A stretch of DNA of 64,000 bases, from contig WNNJ02001889.1 of assembly GCA_012934845.2 (NCBI GenBank), forward strand, positions 59,003 through 123,002, read 5' to 3'. The notes beneath the pieces were generated by a model. The model was not told where the DNA came from and did not search any database. It saw only the letters and a list, made by a program, of their open reading frames with translations. The stretch is from Pomphorhynchus laevis. Taxonomy: Eukaryota; Acanthocephala; Palaeacanthocephala; Echinorhynchida; Pomphorhynchidae. The translations under genes were made by a program, and so were the position numbers. Within the stretch, counting starts at the first letter, position 1. Each line of letters begins with the position of its first letter. This document shows positions 56,129-64,000 of this stretch, piece after piece.

Positions 56129-57829
56129 CTAAGCACAATACATGACTCTTACTGTGTTTGTACTACCCGAACCACTTCTCCAGCCAGTAACACATATCAT
56201 AGAATCCCCAGATTTTATGTACCCTTGTTTTTTAGCCACATCTGTTGCTAATTGAACTCTTTTTTCAATATCTAGAAGCCAATCATTCATATTCATACTA
56301 CTTTGCAGTATACGTGTTTGCTGACTAATTTTTAAGTCATCAGACGAAGAGCATGCGTGTATTTTAGCATCATTTACGAGTTCATCTTCTACAAATACGG
56401 GGTATACACCGCGAAAAATTGATAGACCTCGCGCAGTTGATTTTAATCTTGTAACGGCCATTATTGTTGCCTTTGGACAATACCTCGAAACAAGGGCTGC
56501 TGATCTACCGGTTGATGTTAACACGATGATAATTGTCGCATTGACTTTAAACGAAGCTTCGACTGCCGCAATCGCGGTAACGGTGTCTTGTGGAAGGCTG
56601 CAATCAGTATGGGTTAATGTGAGAAAACGTTCTTTATGAAATATGCAATTTTCCGCTTGTCTCGCAATTTTTGCCATCAGCTCAACACACTGAATAGGAT
56701 ACTTACCCTTAGCAGTTTCACCACTAAGCATAACACAATCCGCTCCATCTATAATAGCGTTAGCTACGTCGCTTACTTCAGCTCTTGTTGCTCTCGGATT
56801 GTACGTCATACTTTCTAGCATTTGCGTCGCGCAAATAACAGGTTTACCAATTATATTACAGCTTGTGATTATTTTCTTCTGAGCAACGAAGACTTTTTCC
56901 GGAGGAATTTCAATTCCTAGATCACCTCTTGCTACCATTATTCCGTCTGCTTCGTTAATAATCTCTTCTAGATTTCTAATCCCCTGCTGATTCTCAAGCT
57001 TTGCGATAATTTTTATATGCTTGCCAGGATCTCCCAGAATTTCTCTTATTTCTCTAACTGCTTGAGCACTGCGTATAAAAGAGGCGAAAATAAAATCCAC
57101 ACCATGCTTAACCCCGAACGCTATATCCATTCTGTCCTTATCTGAAACAGTCGGTAAATCAACATTGCAGCCAGGAAGATTAACTCCCTTACTACTGAAT
57201 AGCTTACCTCCATTTACAACAGTGCACTTTATCTCATTAGGTTCAGTAGACTTTTCATTTGCACGTATACATAACATGCCATCATCAATAAATATCATTT
57301 GATCCTTTCGAATTAGATTCGTCATCCGTTCGTAGGTAACGTATAAGTGTTGCTTATTACATTTGTTTGCATATTTGTTATCAGTAGTAATGATTACAGT
57401 ATCACCTTCTTTCAGATCGATATGATCCCCAATATGCTCATCAATAACTCCCGTTCTGATTTCAGGACCTTTCGTGTCCAAGGCAATACCAATCAATCTA
57501 CCATTGTATAAACTTTGTTCAGCTTGGCGAATGTTTTGGATGCTTTTTAAATGATAATCATAACTTCCATGAGAAAAGTTTAATCTTGCAATATTCATAC
57601 CATTAATGATAAGTTGGGCAATTATTTCAACAGATTGACTGCTCGGTCCCAGGGTACATATAATGTTCGTATGTTGGTCATTTATCCCTTCGCTTATATC
57701 GATACTGGCTAAATGTTGCATTGTAAAGAGAGTAGATTTCGCTCGTATCCTATCGCTATTTATGTCAAATATACTCCCCGCTTTGTCGTATTCCATACTA
57801 AGGTAAGTACTTTGACAGCTGAACATCAA
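56129..57829 (-). CDS. PK: pyruvate kinase, intronless
   Basis: Catalyses phosphoenolpyruvate + ADP to pyruvate + ATP, the last step of glycolysis, in the cytosol. The protein has 566 residues, about 35 more than typical animal enzymes because of an N-terminal extension before TNIICTLGPSS (54-64). ARLNFSHG (81-88) and DTKGPEIRTG (118-127) line the active site. KIIAKLENQQGI (273-284) is the PK signature with the catalytic Lys. ARGDLGIEIP (300-309) and CATQMLESM (333-341) bind metal and substrate. The allosteric region has LTSTGRSAALVSRY, with Ser where vertebrate M2 has the effector-contacting Lys. GWRSGSGSTNT is the fructose-bisphosphate loop. A shorter start (MEYDK) is possible. No intron in the coding region, unlike the HBS1-like gene. 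Confidence 0.95.
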   Translation of the reverse strand: MMFSCQSTYLSMEYDKAGSIFDINSDRIRAKSTLFTMQHLASIDISEGINDQHTNIICTLGPSSQSVEIIAQLIINGMNIARLNFSHGSYDYHLKSIQNIRQAEQSLYNGRLIGIALDTKGPEIRTGVIDEHIGDHIDLKEGDTVIITTDNKYANKCNKQHLYVTYERMTNLIRKDQMIFIDDGMLCIRANEKSTEPNEIKCTVVNGGKLFSSKGVNLPGCNVDLPTVSDKDRMDIAFGVKHGVDFIFASFIRSAQAVREIREILGDPGKHIKIIAKLENQQGIRNLEEIINEADGIMVARGDLGIEIPPEKVFVAQKKIITSCNIIGKPVICATQMLESMTYNPRATRAEVSDVANAIIDGADCVMLSGETAKGKYPIQCVELMAKIARQAENCIFHKERFLTLTHTDCSLPQDTVTAIAAVEASFKVNATIIIVLTSTGRSAALVSRYCPKATIMAVTRLKSTARGLSIFRGVYPVFVEDELVNDAKIHACSSSDDLKISQQTRILQSSMNMNDWLLDIEKRVQLATDVAKKQGYIKSGDSMICVTGWRSGSGSTNTVRVMYCA

Positions 57830-59240
57830 TATTTATACTGCTAGTTATCGTAATAATAGCAGAAATGGCAAAAACACACAAGTTCAGAATTACTAGATAC
57901 TGCGTGGGATGTGTTGCTTGCAATTGATTTTTAATATTTTTATATTTAATTAATTACAATATACTGCAATACCAAACAAAAAAATACTACTTTTTCATTT
58001 CTCAAATGAAAGATAGCATTGTGTACTTCCTTTATCTCTGTTGCAAGACGTTGCATGCACATTCCATGTGCTTGCAACTTCTCTAAAGTATCGCTCAATA
58101 CGAATGGTTGATTCCTGCTGAGTATAAACTCATACGATTACATTTATATTTGTGGGTAACAGAAACGAGAAACTGCTGCTCATTTTATTTATTATATGAA
58201 GCAAACAAAGATAGAGAGAGAGGAAGATGACAAATCATTTCACATCGGTGTAGATGCATTTAAAGATGACTTGAACGATGCGATTGAATGTATCACACAA
58301 AGCGGACTCAATCTTGCGTTTAATTGCATTCAATAAAAATGTCATTTGTTCAAATATGGGTGCAGCTGTTTTACACGATAAAGATATAAAATAGTTTATT
58401 GAAAAAATTAAGAAAATAAAAAATATAATACTTTATCAAATTTTGTTACTAAATTTCATCAATAATATTTTAACTTATATAAATCAAACCATATTAAATT
58501 TTCTAAATGAAATTGCTAAACAAAACCGAACACATTTTTAAATAATAAAATCACAACATGAATAGACATTCATAGATACCAAAATAATGTATTATATAAT
58601 ATAGGAATAATATGATAATATTGTTAATAATATAATGATATAATTAAATATATTACAATTCTATATTGATATTATATATTAATATCAACATATAACATAG
58701 ATTTATATTCTATGTTAATATTTAGAAATAAATTTTATTATATTATTTAATGTATTTAATACATGCATTAATTTATATGTTAATTAATATTTATTTACAA
58801 TAAATATTATAATAATATTATATTTTATTATTTATAATTTTAGCAAACTTTGTTAAGATTTAAATGTTTCTGTAAGCAGACTGTATAAATGGTCTAAATT
58901 GCATGACACTACGGACACATTTAAAAAGAAAAATAAACACACTGAGCAGAAAACGAATATTACAAGCAAAAATATAAAAACTATATAAAAAGCAATCAAA
59001 CAAAAACAATTAGTAATTCACAAGAAATTTATTTCAATCAAAAGAAAACACAATACAAATTAAACAATACAATTAAAACTGCAGAAGCTATAAAATCAAC
59101 TACAAGCAAATTTAAATTAGATCAAAATAAGTCAGACCATAAAAACCAAAACACAAAGAACACAATAATTGCAAAACATATATCCATGAAAGCATAGATC
59201 GTGACCTCCAGTGTTGCCCTCTAAACATTTTTGTCTAAAG
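57830..59240. other. AT-rich region upstream of pyruvate kinase
   Basis: Should contain the pyruvate kinase promoter; no defined box can be assigned by eye. Apart from the small frame at 58196-58336 I see only A/T-rich spacer. Confidence 0.4.
58196..58336 (+). CDS. hypothetical 46-residue peptide or terminal exon
   Basis: ATG to TAA reads MKQTKIEREEDDKSFHIGVD, then AFKDDLNDAIECITQSGLNL and AFNCIQ. The composition is balanced and contrasts with the surroundings. The stop overlaps AATAAA (58332-58337), a poly(A) signal. It diverges from pyruvate kinase about 370 bp away. Not recognised; it could be the last exon of a plus-strand gene or chance. Confidence 0.3.
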   Translation: MKQTKIEREEDDKSFHIGVDAFKDDLNDAIECITQSGLNLAFNCIQ

Positions 59241-59463
59241 GACCTAATCAAGTGACTTTGAGGTAAGCCCAGTTTTTAGATGAGATTGAACCAACTCAAT
59301 CTTTGCAGATTCAATATTCTGGCAGTTACCAGTATTCATAACATGTTGTGCAACGGCACATTTAACTATTTCCGGGTATGCACATGTGCGCGTATTCAAG
59401 ACGCCTCTCTCGTACGTGACGACGAGTTTGCCCAACCGACACTTTGACACCTATGATATGGTT

Positions 59464-59692
59464 CATACTACTAATGAGCGCTGCCGGTTATCTCTGACGT
59501 CTAGTAGTGATGAATAGTACGCTAATCGTTGAGTGTAGTATCGGTACTTAACTGCCGGTTATCTCTGACGTCTAGTAGTGATGAATAGTACGCTAATCGT
59601 TGAGTGTAGTATCGGTACTTAACTGCCGGTTATCTCTGACGTCTAGTAGTGATGAATAGTACGCTAATCGTTGAGTGTAGTGTCGGTACTTG
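59464..59692 (+). repeat. 71-bp tandem repeat, three copies
   Basis: CTGCCGGTTATCTCTGACGT recurs at 59481, 59552 and 59623, each unit ending 'gtagtNtcggtactt'. The first copy is preceded by CAUACUA-CUAAUGA, and each unit contains GUC-UAGUAG, the cleavage-side strand of the same ribozyme-like family. The array seems to have grown from part of such a core. Confidence 0.7.
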
Positions 59693-59959
59693 AATTTTCT
59701 AGTCAAGTACCGACATCAGTTTTCAATATAATAACGCATTCCAATGGAATCCTGGTTGTTGTTATCAAGCATCTTTGATTCAACTGTAAGATTTATAAGC
59801 CTAAATCCATTCAGGGATCCAACGAACGACCCGATGCAACAACAAATACATCACCAGATATGGATAGAGATGGTCTAATAAACAAGTTTCCAGTTTACAA
59901 GGTTTTTTTACTGAAACTTAAGCAATTTATCGGAAATGCCCATTTTCAAAAATCACGGA

Positions 59960-60032
59960 GACAGCCAAACGTCATCGAGATGGATCATACTACCGATGAG
60001 CGTTGTCGGTCATTGTAGTGACGAATAGTATG
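59960..60032 (+). ncRNA. hammerhead-like core, reordered strands (decayed)
   Basis: GACAGCC (59960-59966), AA, ACGUCAU (59969-59975), CAUACUA (59986-59992), CCGAUGA (59993-59999), GCGUUGUC (60000-60007), GG, UGACG (60019-60023), A17 (60025), UAGUAUG (60026-60032). Stem I is a perfect 7 bp. Stem II has 7 bp with one bulge at the same place as in families P and Q. Stem III keeps about 6 bp. Core changes (CCGAUGA; C for G12; A16.1) suggest it is dead. Confidence 0.38.
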
Positions 60033-60079
60033 TAGTGTAGTCCAGTTAAGTACCGAGCAGTTATATATAATTTCGTATC

Positions 60080-60720
60080 AGATAGTCAGATAGCGTTAAA
60101 CTGTTCTCCGGGAGCTAATAAGCTTTAGTTTTATAATTGCTGATGTTGCCAAAAACTAGAGTTCGATTACATGCAGAGCAGACTTCCTTATCACTGCTAG
60201 ACGAGCTGATGGTAGCCGACAACACTCATCAGTACGGTGAACTACCATCAGTCGTTTTGGCTACCTTGTGATATATTTAAAAGGCGTCTCCTAGAATTTG
60301 CTAACGTGGTAGCATCAGCATAGCCTCTTTAAACTAACCATGTGGGTTCCGGATCATCCTAATTTTATTCAACAGGAATTTTACTTGCTGTCGTTGCTTG
60401 CTTTCTTACAGGATCCTTTCGAGGATACATTTTTATAATTTTGAATGCGATTGTGTTAAACTGTGCTCCGAGAGCAAATTTGCTTCAGCTTTATAATTGT
60501 AAATGTTGCCAAAAACCGGAGTTCGATTACATGTAGAGTAGAATTCCTTATCACTCCTAGACGAGCTGATGGCAGCCGACAGCACTCATCAGTAGGGTGA
60601 ACTACCATCAGTCGTTTCGGTTGCCTTGTGATATATTTAAAAGGCATCTCCGAGAATTTGCTAACGTGGTAGCATGAGCCTAGCGTCTTTGAACTACTGA
60701 TGGTAGCTAACCCTACACAA
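60080..60720 (-). mobile_element. tandem pair of small ribozyme-like repeats (family Q)
   Basis: Two units in the same direction; GTTAAACTGT recurs after 360 bp (60095 and 60455) and 'agttcgattacatg' likewise. Each unit contains (G/A)AAACGACUGAUGGUAG, CUGAUGA and CUCGUCUAG boxes on the minus strand. Not similar to families T or W outside the core. Confidence 0.6.
60556..60625 (-). ncRNA. hammerhead-like core, reordered strands (family Q)
   Basis: Minus strand: GGCAACC (60625-60619), GAA (60618-60616), stem III 5' strand (60615-60602), CCUA (60596-60593), CUGAUGA (60592-60586), GUGCUGUC (60585-60578), GG, stem III 3' strand (60575-60561), C17 (60560), UAGG (60559-60556). Stem III has 14 bp with one bulge, stem I 4 bp, stem II 6 of 7. 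The sister unit (60265-60196) has GGUAGCC/GUGUUGUC for stem II with wobble pairs, but AAA in place of GAA and a weaker stem I. Confidence 0.48.
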
Positions 60721-60930
60721 TATCAATATATCTCTACACAACTTATCAACTGCCACATTCGCTCTCATAATGTCATACTGTTGTACAGTCGGGAAGAATT
60801 TTGCTGTTTGTCTTTAGCCATTTTCCCGCCAGTGATAGTAGGTATTTTTATTTAATCCATACTCACTGTATGTCATTAACTAACTGTCTTTGCCATTTGA
60901 TTTTTTCAATTTTATTCATTTCAGCGCTTT

Positions 60931-62700
60931 TTAATCACTATCAATAATGGTGTATTTTATTTTGACATTATTATTGTGCATTTCAATAATGTGGTTCACC
61001 AGTGTATTAGAGTTGTTGTCTGACTGTTTCATTTTTGCTTTAATATCTGATCTCCTGTTATTAAGTCTAAAGCTTAGGCATCTTCCTGTTTCGCCAACAT
61101 ATTGGGCGCGACATAAAACCACATTATACTAAGTATACAACATTTGGTGCTTTACAATTATTTTCATTTTTTATTTTGTATTCTGACTTAGTGTATGTTA
61201 AAATTATATGTTAAAATTATACTCTTTTTGGAGAACACTGCAAGTTTTGCAACGTGGTCGTTTGCAGCCATGACATTTTCTAACTATTGTAATATTTTTA
61301 GTTTTTCCCAGTTTGGATCTCACAAGTTGGCTGCGGATTGTGTTATTAGGCAAGAAATATACTTTTGGCTCGTTGCCTTTAAGATTCTTTAGTTTACATA
61401 CTGATTTATAAGCTGATAACATTTCACGATTCAAATTTCTTAACGCTGGATGGTAGGGAAGCGTAACCATGTTTTTAGATATATCATTTTCTTTTTTGAT
61501 AAGCCAAAACTTCCTTTCTTGTATTCTGATTTTATTAAGTTGTTTATATATTTGATTACTGCGGATACTCGTGCTGCTAGTCGTATTCGATCTATAGTCT
61601 CAAGTAAATATAATCAACAAATTCTGCTAATTTAATTGAATGGAAGCTTGCCAAATGAAATGTTCATTTTTATTATTAAAACAAAAATGCTTTGAATATT
61701 TGTCTTACTCCTGTATCCTCTAGCAATTAAATGTGTTTTATATTTGTTTCAAAATCATTATTTGTTTCAAAATCATTATTTGTTTCAAAATCATAATTTG
61801 TTTCAAAATCATTATTTCTACTGCATATCCTTCTTATAGGTAAAGCCTTATAAAATATGACTGCTCTTTTAACGGTATTGGTATGCCTGCTGTTATGATA
61901 TAGGTACATGTTTTTCGACTCCGGCTTTTTGTATAATGCAGTATACCAAATATCACCTGTTAGAAAGATTGTCGTGTCTAAAAAATTTACATGATCACCG
62001 TGCTGGTATGTAAATTTTAGTGCTCTTAGTGCTCCGTAATTGTTGAGGGTTACCATAAATTCGGTCACTCTCGTTTTTTCATGCAGCCATACCATTAATA
62101 TGTCATCTATATAAAGAAAAAAGTTCGCGGGTTTGAATTCACATGTTTCCAGAAACCGCTTTTCATACCATGTCATATAGATGCAAGCATATGCTGGGGC
62201 GCATGGTGTGACCATAGCAGGTACTTTCAATTTGGATAAAACGCTTGTTTCCCCATTCAAACAAGTTATGTTCTAAAATTATTTTCAATGATTAAACTAT
62301 GTACTTATCTGCACCATTCCCAAAATCACAATCTGTTATAAATTCCTGAAAGGCTTGTAAACCATTTTCCTACGGGATCGATGTATACAGAGATTCTACA
62401 TCTATTGTTACTATGATTGCATCATTAGGGATAAGTTGTTTAATTCCTTCAAACCTTTGGAGAAAATCAAGTGTCTTCCTATATAAGATGGTATATTTTA
62501 GATGTTGGAGTAGCAGCGTATATATATTTGAAGACAGCCTCTTTGTTAATGTTCCGTTGCTACTCACTATTGGCCTTCCTCTATACGGTCGGCAAGGTTT
62601 ATGTGTTTTGGGAGTCATGTAGAACTTTATCCATTTATTTTGGCCGTCTAGCAAATAATGCATTGCGTTTACTGGAAGGTAGCTTATAGACACAAACTTT
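60931..62700 (-). mobile_element. Penelope-like element, conventional order (C-terminal GIY-YIG)
   Basis: Reverse transcriptase: FYMTPKTHK and RPIVSS near 62610-62570, DVESLYTSIP near 62375, TPCAPAYACIYM (motif B region) near 62200, FLYIDDILMVW (motif C) near 62120, FLDT then ALYKKPE in the thumb. A Cys stretch KCHGCKRPRCKTC lies near 61265. GIY-YIG nuclease: QYVGETGRCLSFRLNNRRSD near 61100 and HIIEMH near 61000. Broken, with a handful of breaks. The order is the usual one, opposite to the Naiad-like copies at 42-48 kb. Confidence 0.8.
61742..61828. repeat. 18-bp minisatellite inside the Penelope coding region
   Basis: 'tttgtttcaaaatcatta' repeated about 4.5 times. In the element's reading direction it encodes NDFETN repeats at the end of the reverse transcriptase frame. 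Confidence 0.8.
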
Positions 62701-63205
62701 AATAGGTGTTATCATATTCTTTTTTTGTTTCTTGAAGTATATTTTCGTCACACGGTGCATTGTTGCTGTATTCAGTTGACATTCTCCTTCATTAATGTAT
62801 TCAGTACGTTTCCAAACAATTGGTTCTTTAGTTTTATATTGATTTTCTAACTATAATATCGCTTCTAGATTTTATTTCTTTAAGTGCGTGCCAGACTATT
62901 AGAAATGTTTGGTTTGTATTCATGGCTTGGATAAAGTTTCGTGTACATGTCCCATACTTTTCTGCTTATTTCATTTTCCCCCTCTAATTTAATCTTCTCA
63001 TCTTTTATACTTGAGAACATAGTTTTAATACTCCGTCAATACTTGCGACATCATACTTTATAAACTCTTTCTAAGCTATATCTAAATTGTTTTGAAAAAG
63101 CCGGAAGGCGGAACTAGTAAGCATTTATTGTTGTATAATAAACACACGCTTAAACAGTGTTTAAAGCTCGAAAAACAGAACTACCATGAAAACAGAACTA
63201 CCCCA

Positions 63206-63241
63206 GTACTGATGAGCACCGTTACAGCGAAACGCGTCTAC
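63206..63241 (+). ncRNA. small type I hammerhead motif
   Basis: GUA (63206-63208), CUGAUGA (63209-63215), stem II region GC...GC (63216-63228), GAA (63229-63231), ACGCGU (63232-63237), C17 (63238), UAC (63239-63241). Ordinary strand order with an intact core. Stem III is the palindrome ACGCGU, which would form 2 bp alone or 6 bp between two molecules, as in small Penelope-associated hammerheads. Stem I is 3 bp and stem II only 2 clear pairs. It lies antisense to the Penelope-like element. Confidence 0.6.
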
Positions 63242-63453
63242 CCTTGTTGAAGTTTGTCGTCACACATGGGATGACTGGGCATACGTAGCGATTTTGAATA
63301 TTTCGAGAATAATTCGGTTCTCTTTCTTGGTCTGATGAGGATATATAGAATGCTGCCTGGTGTTTATGGCTCCTTGTGAGGAAAACATAATGATTTATTT
63401 ACGAGTACACATTTGGTGTCCCAGGGCAGGTGTAACAACAATTTATGTTATAT

Positions 63454-63829
63454 ATTGTAAGTATAAATTATAATCAATTTATAAGCTACTTCCGGTTAGG
63501 ATCACGTTATGACCAAAATATATACGAAATATGATTATTGGATTCGACTAACAAAAACAAAGATTAATTCTTCAATTTACGATTCGCTTTGCGGCTTTTT
63601 CAAAATTGTAATTAACTTGAACACTTAAGTTAATTACAAATTAAAATTGGTTATAAAAACTTACAATTTTTAAAGAAACCGCATGGCGAAACGTAAATTA
63701 AAGTATTAATCTTTGTTTTTGTTAGTCGAGACCAATAATCATATTTCGTATATATTTTGGTCATAACGTAATCCTAACCGTATTTAGCTTATAAATTGAT
63801 TTTAATTTATACTTACAATATATATACTA
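63454..63829. repeat. long inverted repeat (MITE-like)
   Basis: Arms of about 140-150 bp, nearly identical in inverted orientation, run from 'attgtaagtataaatta' on the left to its complement on the right, with matching blocks such as GACCAAAATATATACGAAAT. The centre holds a second palindrome around TTGTAATTAACTT. No coding capacity. It looks like a fairly young foldback DNA element. Confidence 0.7.
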
Positions 63830-64000
63830 AATGGTGTTGTTTGATAGACTGGACTTCGATTCACGACTTTCAATCACCATGTCACTTCTATACGACCACT
63901 TCAGCATCGAAATGATGAGTACCCGGCAACACTCATCAACGCCTTTATTCACAATGTCACACAGGCAACCGAAAACGACCAGTGTGTACCTCATTCTACT
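63830..64000. repeat. two inverted family P fragments at the window edge
   Basis: 63830-63925 is a minus-strand fragment (GTCTATC... to CUGAUGAGUGUUGCC). 63930-64000 is a plus-strand fragment with GGCAACC, GAA, AACGACC and UUCUACU, cut by the window end just inside CUGAUGA. Together they repeat the inverted arrangement seen at 46.8-46.9 kb. Confidence 0.5.

Noticed and set aside
59481-59692. CRISPR-like array
   Set aside because: Units are contiguous direct repeats without unique spacers, in a eukaryotic setting.
63340-63352. Lone TCTGATGAGG that could be a hammerhead box
   Set aside because: No GAA strand or stem I and II partners within 150 bp.
63454-63829. Long terminal repeats of an LTR element
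   Set aside because: The two arms are inverted, not direct, and no gag or pol lies between them.

Overview
The window looks like nuclear DNA of an AT-rich invertebrate animal. Reasons: a host gene split into seven visible exons with GT-AG introns of 50 bp to 3 kb, animal-type pyruvate kinase and tubulin cofactor B, and a very heavy load of non-LTR and Penelope-like retroelements. I cannot fix the phylum from sequence alone. I see no rRNA gene, CRISPR array or bacterial operon.

Layout. 1-2.9 kb: decayed LINE. 3.6-11.1 kb (+): the 3' part of an HBS1-type ribosome-rescue GTPase gene, its introns filled with repeats. 11.4-23.9 kb: gene-poor repeat ground with decayed coding fragments, tRNA-headed SINE-like units and Penelope tails. 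24.1-24.8 kb (+): tubulin-folding cofactor B (TBCB). 25.9-41.7 kb: four near-complete copies of one LINE family packed together (-,+,+,-). 42.4-48.4 kb: three copies of a Naiad-like Penelope element whose GIY-YIG nuclease lies ahead of the reverse transcriptase, interleaved with a small tandem repeat. 49.6-55.7 kb: another decayed LINE, more small repeats and a possible short spliced gene. 56.1-57.8 kb (-): intronless pyruvate kinase. 59.4-64.0 kb: small repeats, a second Penelope-like element with the usual C-terminal nuclease, a hammerhead motif and a long inverted repeat.

Main observation. Several unrelated small repeat families, and the 3' tail of the Naiad-like element, carry every conserved part of a hammerhead ribozyme (CUGAUGA; GAA followed by an A-U pair; an unpaired H17; stems I, II and III). 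The three strands, however, come in an order that is not a circular permutation of the known types I-III: the CUGAUGA strand sits inside the loop of stem III, or last. Most of these families occur as tandem pairs of about 360-390 bp units. In a tandem RNA, the CUGAUGA strand of one unit and the GAA/cleavage strands of the next restore the ordinary hammerhead order, so cleavage may require a dimer. Canonical or minimal hammerheads with palindromic stem III are also present near 3.1, 8.75, 54.9 and 63.2 kb. All pairings were found by eye; none has been folded, searched or tested.
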